Source of the DNA: CBDCME01 sp965218865
GTDB taxonomy: Bacteria; Pseudomonadota; Alphaproteobacteria; JAAXGF01
DNA length: 64,000 nt
Direction of reading: 5' to 3'
NCBI GenBank assembly: GCA_965218865.1
Contig: CBDCME010000049.1
Coordinates: forward strand, 1-64,000
In this document: positions 1 to 8,340 of the stretch, in pieces
Position numbering within the stretch: position 1 is the first letter of the stretch
How the letters are laid out: every line of letters starts with the position of its first letter
Notes under the pieces: model-generated
Told to the model about the DNA's origin: nothing
Seen by the model: the letters and a program-made list of their open reading frames with translations, nothing else
Database searches by the model: none
Position numbers and translations under genes: made by a program

Positions 1-43
1 TACCACACACGGCGTTTTCCTGGGTGTCAAGGCTGGTTTCTAA

Positions 44-2123
44 CAGGAACAATTTTTAGTCGCGGTTGAGGGTTCGGGATGAGTGGGATCGTGCTCGGTG
101 CACGGGGTTCGGGGAGCCCCGAGCTTGCCTCGACGACGTCATGGGGACTGCTCGAAGCCACCGGACGGCGTTTTCGGGTTCGACAGGCACACCGGTCCGC
201 CCGCGCCGCTCGGCGGCACGTCCCGGTCCGGGGGAGAGGCGTGCTGTCTCAGGCGATGGGCGCGGTCATGATCGCGTCGAGGGCCTCCTGCGCCCGGGCG
301 GCATAGTGCCGGTTGGCCTCGGGCAGATAACGGAAGCGTCCGTCGCAGCGCACGATGGCGATGGCCGCGTTGGTCAAGCAGGCGAGATTTCTGGGCAGGT
401 GACGCACGTAGGCCCGGCATCGGTCTTCGTCGTAGGTGAAGTCGCGCACGTAGTGCAGGCGGTTCTCGATATGCCAGTGGTTGCGCACCAGTTCGAGCAA
501 CTCCTCGGGTCCGGCGCGCTCTGCGCCGAGCGAGGTGAGGCTCCAGGTCACCTCGATGCTGCGCTTGCCGGTCTTGAGGATCTCGCGTTCGCGCTCGATG
601 CGCATGGCCTGGCGTCGCCCGTGGAGGTTGGCGTAGCCGTCCCACTCGGCAGCGGAGAGGTCGACGACGGCGCAGCGTCGGCGCTCGATGCGGCCATGGC
701 CCTTGTCGACGGTTTCGTGCCAGAGCGCATCGCTGAAGTCGATCGCCTTGAGGTCTTCGAAGATCATCTCCTGGTTGTCCTTGACCGCGCTCATCACGTA
801 GTCGGCGCGACGCCCGAGCAGGCAGCGCGCGGTCTCGTGCTGAGCGTGCATCGCGTCCATGGTGACGATCCGGCCTGTGAGGTCGAGGCCGCTGGAGAGT
901 TCGCGCACGGCCGGGATTTCGTTGCTCTTGCGGTCGACCTCGACCTGCCCGAGGACCACGCCGGTGTCGTGCTCGACCGCCGCCACCATCATCCTGCGCC
1001 CGTCTTCGGTCTGCTTCGAGGCGCCGCGCAGATCCTTTCCGTCCATGGCGACCGGCGCGTGCGCGCTGCCATGCTGGCCGGTCCACTGGCTAATCGCGTT
1101 GTCCAGGGTCTCTGGCGGCAGGGCGGTGAGGGTCTTGTGGAAGGTGGTGATCGCGGGCGGGGTGTAGCGCTGTTTGGAAGGGCTCCAGAACGCACCCACC
1201 GCCTCGAGCTGCTCCTGGGAGAGCAGGGCGGCGAACTGGGCGAACGCGTTCACCCCCCGGTATCCGGCAAGCCGGGCGGCGACGGCGATCACCAGAATGG
1301 TGTTGAGCGCATAGCGCTTGCCCCGGGCATGGCGGTACTCGGGCACCTCACCCAGACACTCGAACAGGCTGCGCAGCCGGGGCGCGGCCATCGGCTCGGT
1401 GTGCTGCTCGGCGTTCCAGTGTGCCGGCATCCCGGTACGGCTCAGCGCCTCGGGGGCGCCGTCTGTCAGTCCGAACACGAAGACCTCCTTGGGCTGACCG
1501 TGGTGGCGCCAGCGCGCTGCCCCTCCGGGCTCACGGGCAAAGCCCCGCGTCAGCCCCAGAGAGCGCCAGTTCGACGCGCGGTAGCAGGTGCCGGCAAATC
1601 GCGAGACGTCCACGAACGTCTCCGCCAGAAGAGCCGGATATCCGTGCACCGCCTGGATGTCCTCAGACAGCCGCCGCAGGCTCAGCCCCAGCACACGGGA
1701 GGCCAGGTTCGGCACTCGGCCAGGCGTCAGAATGACGAAGCGCGAGTTGTTGGCGATCAGATGCAGACGCCGGAACTGCTGCTCGGCCGACCACCCGATC
1801 CAGCGATCACGCGCGCCCAGCTTGAACGCGCCGGGCTGCCAGCCGATCAGTGCGAGCCAGGTCTCGCCATGCACCGCGACATGGCGCAGGCCCTTGCCGA
1901 TGACGCCGTGGAACGCCAGGTAGTGGTGCTGCTCCACCAACCGGTCCCAGCGCCGGTGCTCCTGCGCGCCCCAGGTCGGACGCACCGTGACCGCGCGCAA
2001 ATCAATGGACGAATCCGAGACCGGCAGCGTCGCCATGACCGGCACACTGCCACACCGAGAATGAAATGGCCAGCGCCGCGATCACCTCACCCTGATCACT
2101 GGGCGGACAAAAAACTAGCCCTG
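44..2123 (-). mobile_element. ISAs1-family insertion sequence, copy 1 (complete, 2080 bp)
   Basis: Compared with the second copy at 43449-45528, identity begins and ends abruptly here. The outer ends are imperfect inverted repeats: CAGGAACAATTTTTAGTC on the left and, on the opposite strand, CAGGGCTAGTTTTTTGTC on the right. The element is flanked by a perfect 10-bp direct repeat TGGTTTCTAA (34-43 and 2124-2133), which fits the 8-10 bp duplications of the ISAs1 family. It carries one transposase gene on the minus strand. I noticed a single base difference from copy 2 near position 173, so transposition was recent. The left host flank is only 33 bases, so the interrupted locus cannot be identified. 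Confidence 0.93.
249..2045 (-). CDS. ISAs1-family transposase with N-terminal DruA-like (DUF4338) domain, 598 aa
   Basis: DNA transposase of the ISAs1 element. Residues ~20-190 resemble DUF4338, the domain of Druantia protein DruA: a conserved 'ARDRWIGWS' segment, 'NNSRFVIL', 'VPNLASRVLGL', 'ETFVD' and 'GTCYRASNW'. Residues ~230-590 are a classic ISAs1 catalytic region, with 'HARGKRYAL', the DDE aspartates in 'VAMDGKDLRGAS' and 'VTMDAMHAQ', and the C-terminal 'HWHIENRLHYVRD' block. Both halves are in one uninterrupted frame, and the copy at 43654-45450 encodes the same protein. ISAs1 transposases without the N-terminal domain are about 370-400 aa, so this is an extended form. A role for the added domain in target or DNA recognition is inference. 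A long plus-strand reading frame over the same DNA is an antisense shadow. Confidence 0.93.
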   Translation of the reverse strand: MPVMATLPVSDSSIDLRAVTVRPTWGAQEHRRWDRLVEQHHYLAFHGVIGKGLRHVAVHGETWLALIGWQPGAFKLGARDRWIGWSAEQQFRRLHLIANNSRFVILTPGRVPNLASRVLGLSLRRLSEDIQAVHGYPALLAETFVDVSRFAGTCYRASNWRSLGLTRGFAREPGGAARWRHHGQPKEVFVFGLTDGAPEALSRTGMPAHWNAEQHTEPMAAPRLRSLFECLGEVPEYRHARGKRYALNTILVIAVAARLAGYRGVNAFAQFAALLSQEQLEAVGAFWSPSKQRYTPPAITTFHKTLTALPPETLDNAISQWTGQHGSAHAPVAMDGKDLRGASKQTEDGRRMMVAAVEHDTGVVLGQVEVDRKSNEIPAVRELSSGLDLTGRIVTMDAMHAQHETARCLLGRRADYVMSAVKDNQEMIFEDLKAIDFSDALWHETVDKGHGRIERRRCAVVDLSAAEWDGYANLHGRRQAMRIEREREILKTGKRSIEVTWSLTSLGAERAGPEELLELVRNHWHIENRLHYVRDFTYDEDRCRAYVRHLPRNLACLTNAAIAIVRCDGRFRYLPEANRHYAARAQEALDAIMTAPIA

Positions 2124-2164
2124 TGGTTTCTAACCTTCTCGCCTAAAACACAAACTTCGATTTG

Positions 2165-2193
2165 GGGGCGGGATTTCCCGCCCCAATTTTTTT
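2165..2193 (+). terminator. Rho-independent terminator
   Basis: A perfect 8-bp GC stem (GGGGCGGG / CCCGCCCC) with a 4-nt loop is followed by AA and a run of seven T. It probably ended a gene that lies left of the ISAs1 insertion, outside the window. Confidence 0.75.
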
Positions 2194-2261
2194 GGGGCGC
2201 TGGCCGGTGTATAGTGTGAGGTCCCCGTTGAGGCTGTCTCGCGGGACTTCGGAGCGTTTCG

Positions 2262-2393
2262 ATGGCGGGCATTCTCTGGTTGGCCTCGTTTCCCAAATCC
2301 GGCAATACTTGGTTGCGCGCCTTTCTGGCCAAATATTTTACTAACGCGCTGTCCGTCATCAAAACAAATGGGATTGTTGAGCGTGTTTCATAA
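2262..2393 (+). pseudogene. N-terminal stump of a sulfotransferase, cut off by an IS3 element
   Basis: A 43-codon reading frame starts at an ATG and reads MAGILWLASFPKSGNTW and onward. 'FPKSGNTWLRAF' is the 5'-phosphosulfate-binding loop at the N terminus of PAPS-dependent sulfotransferases, which move a sulfuryl group from PAPS to glycans or other acceptors. After about 33 residues the family resemblance ends and the frame runs into the left end of the IS3-family element at ~2387. The remaining ~250 residues are absent from this window. Another sulfotransferase-like gene at 19605 and the glycan genes around it suggest a common sulfated-polysaccharide theme. The fragment is too short to be active. 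Confidence 0.8.
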
Positions 2394-2422
2394 GGGAGGA
2401 TCTGGCTCATCTTTGTTTGATG

Positions 2423-3403
2423 TTAAGCCGCTTGGCGTTGATGGTTCAAGCGGCGGTTTTGGGTGGTCAGTTTTTTGATCCTTTTTCTTTTTTCGATGAT
2501 GGCGGTGTGGCGTCCAAAGTAGGCGTCGGCTGGAGTTACGTTGCCGATGCTCTCGTGGTAGCGTTGGTTGTTGTAGTGATCGACGAAGGCGCTGATCTGG
2601 TTTTCGAGATCGCCGGGTAGATAATAATTTTCAAGCAGGATCCGGTTCTTCAGCGTTTGATGCCAGCGCTCGATCTTTCCCTGGGTTTGCGGGTGATACG
2701 GTGCGCCCCGAACGTGATCCATACCGTGGTCCTCGAGCCATTCAGCCAGATCGCCGGAGATATAGGACGAGCCGTTGTCGCTGAGCAGCCTCGGCTTGTG
2801 GACGACATTGGCGCGATTGCAGCCTGAGGCTTCTAGCGCCAACTTCAGTGTTGCCGTCACATCGTCCGCCGTCATGTTGGTGCAGAGCTTCCAAGCAATG
2901 ATGTGGCGGGAATAGTCGTCCAGGATGGTCGACAGGTAAAACCAGCCCCAGCCGATGACCTTGAGATAGGTGAAGTCGGTCTGCCACAGCTGGTTCGGCG
3001 CCGTGGTCTTGTCGCGGAACTCATCGGCTGCCTTGATGACCACGAAAGCGGGGCTGGTGATCAGGTCGTGGGCCTTGAGAAGCCGGTAAACCGAGGCTTC
3101 CGAGACAAAGTAGCCCCTGGTGTCCGTAAACCTGACGGCCAGTTCCCGGGGCGACAGTTGCGTCTCCTCCAGGGCAAGATCGATGATCTACCCCCGGACA
3201 TCATCCGGGATCCGGTTCCACACCCGGCCCGGGCTGCTGTTGCGATCCTCAAGACCGGCGTCGCCAAAGGCCAGAAAGCGATCGTACCAGCGATAAAAGG
3301 TGGTCTTCGGAATGCCCAGCTTGTCCAAAGTGGACCCGACGCCCAGGTGGGACTGCTCGACCAGGCGGATGATCTCCAGCTTCTCGGATGCGGGATACCT
3401 CAT
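2423..3403 (-). pseudogene. IS3-family OrfB (integrase-type transposase) with an internal amber codon
   Basis: Read in one frame, this is a 326-residue rve-type transposase. It has an N-terminal helix-turn-helix ('LGIPKTTFYRWYDRFLAFG'), an 'ELAVRFTDTRGYFVSEASVY' segment, and a DDE core with 'LWQTDFTYLKV', 'LLSDNGSSYIS' and 'HPQTQGKIERWHQTLK'. A TAG at 3188-3190 interrupts the frame after about 71 codons; both sides are in phase and similar in style, so this is a nonsense mutation and not a frameshift. The start ATG overlaps the orfA stop (ATGA). The downstream fragment still has all three catalytic acidic residues but lacks the N-terminal DNA-binding part. Confidence 0.85.
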
Positions 3404-3774
3404 TCCTCGCCTCCCCCATGCCCGATCATGTTTTTTTTGAGAAGACGGTTCTCCAGCGAAAGTTCGGCGACCAACTCCTTCAAGTCGCGCATCTCCTGGC
3501 GCAGGCCTTTAACCTCGCCGGAGGTCGCTTGGCGCCCGGTGTCGCCGGCGAGCCGCTTTTTGCCCGCTTCCAAAAACTCTTTCGACCAGCTGTAATACAG
3601 ACCCTCGGCGATGCCCTCGCGGCGGCACAAGGCGGCGAGGCTCTCCTCGCCGCGCAGGCCCGACACCACGATCCGGATCTTCTCCTCAGCCGTATACTGC
3701 TTGCGTGTCTTGCGCCGAATATCCCGAACCGTTCTCTCCGCCGGGTCGTTCTTGCTCATTGATTTCTGTCTCAT
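3400..3774 (-). CDS. IS3-family OrfA, helix-turn-helix protein
   Basis: A 124-residue protein with the typical IS3 OrfA layout. A helix-turn-helix core ('YTAEEKIRIVVSGLRGEES', 'LCRREGIAEGLYYSWSKEFL') occupies the first ~75 residues, and a leucine-zipper-like helix ('LRQEMRDLKELVAELSLENR') lies near the C terminus. It binds IS ends and partners OrfB. Its stop overlaps the OrfB start by 4 bases. An alternative start is the ATG at 3759. OrfA is intact, but OrfB is interrupted, so the element is probably not autonomous. Confidence 0.85.
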   Translation of the reverse strand: MRQKSMSKNDPAERTVRDIRRKTRKQYTAEEKIRIVVSGLRGEESLAALCRREGIAEGLYYSWSKEFLEAGKKRLAGDTGRQATSGEVKGLRQEMRDLKELVAELSLENRLLKKNMIGHGGGEE

Positions 3775-3831
3775 CTTCGTTCCCTTCGGTCACTACGATG
3801 AGCCAGAAATCCTCCGTTATGCAATTACCTC

Positions 3832-4116
3832 AATTTGTCCCAAAGGCACTGACGTCAGACAGACCCAGCGCTCGCAGACCTCCTCATCCGAGAGATCGAA
3901 CATATGCTTGAGGATGTGCAGCCCAACCATCAACCGCGTCGGGACCCCCGGCCGACCCTCCTCCGAATACAAGGCTTCATAGGTCTCGTCGAAGAAAGTC
4001 CACGCGATCCGGCCCCCCAACACCACCAACTCGTGGCGCAGGTTGATGATGTTTTCGAACCGCGAGCGGAACAGGTCCTCTATTCCCGATGACACCTTGC
4101 GCGATGGCTTCATCAC
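3832..4116 (-). pseudogene. IS5-family transposase N-terminal fragment
   Basis: The frame begins MMKPSRKVSSGIEDLFRSRF and contains 'RHELVVLGGRIAW', 'EGRPGVPTRLMVGLHILKHM' and 'SDEEVCERWV', the N-terminal (DUF772-type) part of IS5 transposases. After about 85 residues the similarity stops next to the IS3 element, and the catalytic domain is absent. The last ~14 codons read unrelated sequence. It is a remnant with no likely activity. Confidence 0.75.
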
Positions 4117-4670
4117 AGTTCTCCAATCCCAATCGACGGGAGCAGAGAATCACGTTCCGCAACGGAAGGGAATCCCCAAAATCAATTATTTCAAATCGCA
4201 AGCTTTTCAGGCCCAAAACCCGTTTTCTTGCAAATCCGATTACTTCGCCAAACCGAAAGAACTACCAACATCAGCCGCTTACACGTTCTTCACGGGCGAC
4301 TACTTCGCCTTCGAGACACCCGCCGAGCCCTTCCTCAGGACTCTCGGCAGGGCACTCGAGATGTGAACCCAGAGACCTCGTCAAGGAGTTTGAGGAAAAG
4401 GTCATCAGATATCCGCGATCTTTACCATAGTTGCTTTTTTTATTTACCATATAATTCCTCGTAAACACATTATAATTCGGAAATACATCGACGGTATTGA
4501 ACCGTTCAGTCACGGTGATCGTTATAAATTCTTTACGAAATCGACAAATTCCCGTACAATTTCCTTCAAGGATTTCGTGAGCAGCTGTCCAGGAAATTGG
4601 GCCGGCAAGGGACTTAAGATCCGGCGCCCAGCAGTCACGGTCAACACCGAAGTAACCAATAAGTGAATAA
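4117..4670 (+). promoter_or_regulatory. AT-rich leader region upstream of the FecR/RTX gene
   Basis: No convincing gene is present. From about 4420 on it is AT-rich, unlike the surrounding DNA, and contains two CTTTACCATA/TTTACCAT-type boxes (near 4421 and 4443). The last ~36 bases before the start codon (4635-4670) are almost identical to those before the paralogous gene at 49408, including CAACACCGAAGTAACCAATA. The paralogue's upstream DNA also carries CTTTACCATA and TTTACCA boxes. Shared upstream elements point to common regulation of the two genes; the regulator is unknown. Confidence 0.5.
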
Positions 4671-7103
4671 ATGATGGCAATCGACAACGCAAGTTTTCAG
4701 AACGGACGGCCCGGGGCGGGCGACCAGACGGCGGCCCAGAGCCCCGTCGTTTTGCCGGCCCAGAGCGGCGAGGCGGTGCTCGTTCCCGAAGGGTTTCCCC
4801 TGGTGTCGGCGGCGTTCGAACGCCAGGGTTCGGATCTTCTGTTGGTGGCCAAGGACGGCAGCCGGGTTCTGATCGAGGATTACTTCGCGCTGGCACAGCC
4901 GCCGGCGCTGACGACGGTGGGCGGGGCGCTGTTGCCGGCGGACCTGGTCGAGATCCTGGCCGGGCCGATGGCGCCGGGGCAATACGCTCAATTGGGGCCG
5001 GGGGCCACGGCGGTGCCGATCGGCACGGTGGCGACGATCGAAGGTTCGGTGATGGCCCGGGTGGACGGGACGGTGGTGCCGTTGGCGCTCGACGTGGACG
5101 TCTTTCAGGGCGACGTGCTGGAGACCGAGGCCGGGGCCACGGTGGGCCTGGTATTCAACGACGACACCACCTTCGCGCTCGGCGAGAACGGCCGGATGGT
5201 CCTGGACAAGCTGATCTTTGACCCGGATTCGGGCGAAGGGGAGTCGCTGTTTTCGGTGTTGGAAGGCACCTTTGTCTTCGTCAGCGGTCAGATCGCGGCG
5301 AACAACCCGGACGAGATGCTGGTGCGCACGCCGGTGGCGACGATCGGCGTCCGGGGGACGACGGTGGGGGGCAAGGCCGCCCCGGAGGGACAAACGAACA
5401 CGTACTTCCTGATGCCGGACCCCGTCGACGGCGAGGTGGGTTCGTTCACCCTTTCCAATGCAGCCACCGAAGAGACCGGACCGTTAGTGGTGAACAATAT
5501 CAAAGAGCCGTGGGAGCTAGACTCGTTTTCCGACGGGCCGGAAAAGGGGGTCTGGAATGCGAACGCGATGAATGAGTTATTTGGCGGTCTGTTCGGAATT
5601 GTGGCCCAGGTGGCAGGTCAGGAGCCTGGCGGCGGGGATGAGATTATAGGCGGCTTCGGGGAACGCGACCTAGCCGGAGGAACATACGGCGATGTGTTGG
5701 GTGCTCCCAACTTTGGTAATCTTTTCGCGGGATTATTTGATGTCGAAATACCACCTCTCGAGCCGCTCGGGCTGATTGAACCGGAGGATCACGACGAAGA
5801 AGAAGACGATCGGATTACCGTCAATCTCACCGCCGGTAATGATTTCTTCGACGGCAACCTCGAGGGATTTTTCGGGTCAAAACTGAAAATCTTTGGTCTC
5901 GACGGCAACGACGTCATCTTCGGATCGTTTAACGGAGGCGGCACCAGCGTGGGTGATATCGTCGACGGGGCCCCGGGGAACGATTTATTGGTTGGCAGCC
6001 ATTTCGAAGGGGAGGATTTCGAGAACGCCGTTCAAGACGACACCCTCATTGGCGGCCCGGGAGACGACGACCTCAATGGTTTGGACGGTAATGACGTTCT
6101 GGACGGGGGTCCCGGAGAGGACGACCTTTTCGGTGGCGACGGTAGCGATGGTCTGAGCGGCGGCGACGGCGCAGACGATTTGGACGGGGAAAACGGCAAT
6201 GACGTTTTGAGAGGTGGCCCAGGCAACGACTTACTTTTTGGGGGGCCTGGCGACGACCGCCTGGATGGGGGTGACGGCAACGACGAAGTTTTTGGCGAGG
6301 ACGGAAACAATACCATCCTCGGAGGTACGGGTCTCGGCAACGACACCCTCGACGGCGGCGAGGCCGAGGGTGAGAATGGTGCTGGCGACACCTTGACCTA
6401 CGCCAGCACGACGGAGGGGGTGATCGTCGATTTAGCCTTTAACTTTGCCCAAGGCTTCGACGAAGATAGCCCCGAGATCGGCTTCGACATCATTTTCAAC
6501 TTCGAAATTGTCATCGGCGGTTCCGGCGATGACAGTGTTTTTGGTGGGGACGAAGAGGAGACGATCTTTGGCGGTCTTGGAGAGGATACTCTCCTGGGTA
6601 AAGACGGAGATGACAGCACCGTGGGCGGTTCCGGCGACGACCTTCTGGTCGGTGGTCAGGGTCAGGACAAGCTTATCGGCGGGCCGGGTCTCGATATCTA
6701 CGGTTACGACAATTTAGCCGACCTGCCGGTTATCGCAGAGGGCCAAAACATTGTAGGTCTGGTCGGTGACTTCATAAATGATGCCGATGGAATCGGCCAG
6801 TTCGTTGGCGGTGCTGGCCCCGATGGATTCCTCATTGCGCCCGGGACTCCTATCATCGGAGGGGTCGGGGAAGGGAGCAATTTCACCACTCTCGGGGTGC
6901 CGTTCGACGGAACGAATGCCACCTCGGAGGCGTTCCCTAACGAGCAACCGTCGTTCATTTTTGACAGCGACAACAACCTATCCTTCGACCCGAATGGCTT
7001 TTTTGATGACGGAGAGCCAAACGCATTCAACGTGGTCGGATTCAGTGTTTTCAACGTCGAACCGGAAGACATCGAAATCGTCGCAGCGCTAGGGATAGGC
7101 TAA
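4671..7103 (+). CDS. Large FecR-domain / RTX calcium-binding repeat protein, 810 aa
   Basis: Probably a secreted or surface protein. Residues ~1-90 are a conserved leader without a classical signal peptide. Residues ~110-240 form a FecR-like domain ('VFQGDVLETEAGATVGLVF', 'ALGENGRMVLDKL', 'VRTPVATIGVRGTTVG'). Residues ~380-690 hold many glycine/aspartate nonapeptides of the GGxGxDxLxG type (for example 'GGPGDDDLNGLDGNDVLDGG'), which bind Ca2+ in RTX proteins. The C-terminal ~60 residues, ending in a 'VFNVEPEDIEIVAAL' segment, are shared with the paralogue at 46843-49408 and could be the type I secretion signal; this is inference. The start matches the paralogue's start by alignment of upstream DNA. 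No type I secretion genes are next to it. Confidence 0.88.
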   Translation: MMAIDNASFQNGRPGAGDQTAAQSPVVLPAQSGEAVLVPEGFPLVSAAFERQGSDLLLVAKDGSRVLIEDYFALAQPPALTTVGGALLPADLVEILAGPMAPGQYAQLGPGATAVPIGTVATIEGSVMARVDGTVVPLALDVDVFQGDVLETEAGATVGLVFNDDTTFALGENGRMVLDKLIFDPDSGEGESLFSVLEGTFVFVSGQIAANNPDEMLVRTPVATIGVRGTTVGGKAAPEGQTNTYFLMPDPVDGEVGSFTLSNAATEETGPLVVNNIKEPWELDSFSDGPEKGVWNANAMNELFGGLFGIVAQVAGQEPGGGDEIIGGFGERDLAGGTYGDVLGAPNFGNLFAGLFDVEIPPLEPLGLIEPEDHDEEEDDRITVNLTAGNDFFDGNLEGFFGSKLKIFGLDGNDVIFGSFNGGGTSVGDIVDGAPGNDLLVGSHFEGEDFENAVQDDTLIGGPGDDDLNGLDGNDVLDGGPGEDDLFGGDGSDGLSGGDGADDLDGENGNDVLRGGPGNDLLFGGPGDDRLDGGDGNDEVFGEDGNNTILGGTGLGNDTLDGGEAEGENGAGDTLTYASTTEGVIVDLAFNFAQGFDEDSPEIGFDIIFNFEIVIGGSGDDSVFGGDEEETIFGGLGEDTLLGKDGDDSTVGGSGDDLLVGGQGQDKLIGGPGLDIYGYDNLADLPVIAEGQNIVGLVGDFINDADGIGQFVGGAGPDGFLIAPGTPIIGGVGEGSNFTTLGVPFDGTNATSEAFPNEQPSFIFDSDNNLSFDPNGFFDDGEPNAFNVVGFSVFNVEPEDIEIVAALGIG

Positions 7104-7236
7104 GCCACCGTGGGCCGCGTGACTCCTCGGGAACGCCGCTGCGGGCGAGCGGCTTGACGGCACTCGAGCCAACCCATAGATTCGGCGATGCGCTCTCCGC
7201 GGGGGAGTGACAAGGGCGTCAAAATGGGGAATCGGA

Positions 7237-7560
7237 ATGGGAATCATCCACGTCAGCGATGCGTCGTTCGACACCGACGTTATCCAGGCCAGCGATCCGG
7301 TATTGGTTGATTTCTGGGCCGAATGGTGCGGACCCTGCAAGCAGATCGCACCGGCCTTGGAGGCTCTCGCAAAGGAGTTGGAGGGCAGGGTCACCATCGC
7401 CAAGGTCAACATCGACAACAACCAGAAGACGCCCACGAAATACGGGGTTCGCGGTATTCCGACCCTGATGCTTTTCAAGGATGGTGAACCAGCAGTCCAG
7501 CCGTTGGTGGGTATGAAGCCCAAAAGTGTGATTTACAACTGGCTCACATCCAATTTGTGA
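7237..7560 (+). CDS. trxA: Thioredoxin
   Basis: Cytoplasmic disulfide reductase of 107 residues. It has the active site WCGPC, the preceding 'VDFWAEWCGPCKQI' strand and helix, and the cis-proline loop 'YGVRGIPTLMLF'. I chose the internal ATG (MGIIHVSD) because family members begin close to this point; a frame with 10 more codons upstream is open. It is 67 bases before sfsA and on the same strand as sfsA, map and radC. Length and motifs are normal for thioredoxin 1. Confidence 0.95.
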   Translation: MGIIHVSDASFDTDVIQASDPVLVDFWAEWCGPCKQIAPALEALAKELEGRVTIAKVNIDNNQKTPTKYGVRGIPTLMLFKDGEPAVQPLVGMKPKSVIYNWLTSNL

Positions 7561-7629
7561 TAGAGCGCGGCGCGCCGGAGAGGCCGCCGAAAAGGCGCCG
7601 CCGGCGCCGACAGGCAGGGCGGTTGGCCC

Positions 7630-8334
7630 ATGCAATTCCCCGATCGCCTCATTCCCGGCCGCGTCATCAAACGATATAAGCGGTTTCTGTGCGATGTCGA
7701 ATTGGCCGGCGGCGAAATGGTGACCGCCCATTGCCCCAACCCCGGCAGAATGCTCGGCCTGGCCGATCCCGGATCCGAGATCTGGCTCTCGCCGTCGCCC
7801 AATCCGGCGCGCAAGCTCCGTTACACCTGGGAACTGGTGCGGATCGGCGATGGCCTGGTCGGGATCAACACCGGGCACCCCAACGGGATCGTCGCCGAGG
7901 CCGTGTCCGAGGGTCTTGTGCCGGCCCTCGCCGGTTACGGGTCGTCGCGGCGGGAGGTCAAATACGGGCGCAATTCGCGGATCGACCTGCTGCTCGAGGA
8001 CGCGGACAGGCCGCCATGCTATGTCGAGGTCAAGAACGTTCATCTCAAGCGCGGTCCCAAGGCCGAATTCCCGGACTCGGTCACGGCCCGCGGCGCCAAG
8101 CACCTGGCCGAGTTGTCAGCGATGGTCGAGCAGGGAAACCGCGCCGTCATGTTCTATCTGGTCCAGCGCGAGGACTGCGAGGGCTTCACCATCGCCGAGG
8201 ACATCGATCCGGCCTACGCCAAGGCCTTCGGCGAGGCGCGCTCGCGCGGCGTTGAAGGCCTCTGCTACTGCTGTACAATGACCACGGATGCAATCGTCAT
8301 GGATCGTGCCTTGCCCATGGATGGTTCGTCGTAG
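7630..8334 (+). CDS. sfsA: SfsA family DNA-binding/nuclease protein
   Basis: 234 residues, normal for the family. An N-terminal OB-like part ('RVIKRYKRFLCDVEL', 'AHCPNPGRMLGL') is followed by the nuclease-like core with 'IDLLLED', 'YVEVKNVHL' and 'FPDSVTARGAKHLAEL'. SfsA was named for stimulating sugar fermentation genes in E. coli; the fold is a PD-(D/E)XK nuclease, and the acidic and lysine residues of that motif are seen here. It lies immediately upstream of map, a common alphaproteobacterial arrangement. Confidence 0.93.
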   Translation: MQFPDRLIPGRVIKRYKRFLCDVELAGGEMVTAHCPNPGRMLGLADPGSEIWLSPSPNPARKLRYTWELVRIGDGLVGINTGHPNGIVAEAVSEGLVPALAGYGSSRREVKYGRNSRIDLLLEDADRPPCYVEVKNVHLKRGPKAEFPDSVTARGAKHLAELSAMVEQGNRAVMFYLVQREDCEGFTIAEDIDPAYAKAFGEARSRGVEGLCYCCTMTTDAIVMDRALPMDGSS

Positions 8335-8340
8335 CCGGCG

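Larger units (their letters stand above)
2387..3823 (-). mobile_element. IS3-family insertion sequence (about 1.44 kb)
   Basis: The element carries orfA and orfB in the usual IS3 arrangement. Near-inverted ends are visible: on the left TTCATAAGGGAGGATCTGGC, and on the opposite strand of the right end TGCATAACGGAGGATTTCTG, both continuing into GGCTCATC. The left copy lacks two bases relative to the right. No clear target duplication is seen, so the ends are approximate. It sits between a sulfotransferase stump and an IS5 fragment, so insertion was probably followed by loss of flanking DNA. Confidence 0.8.

Noticed and set aside
66..2219. Very long plus-strand open frames over both ISAs1 copies (717 and 699 codons)
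   Set aside because: They are antisense to a well-supported transposase, have no family motifs, and are explained by GC-rich codon use on the opposite strand.
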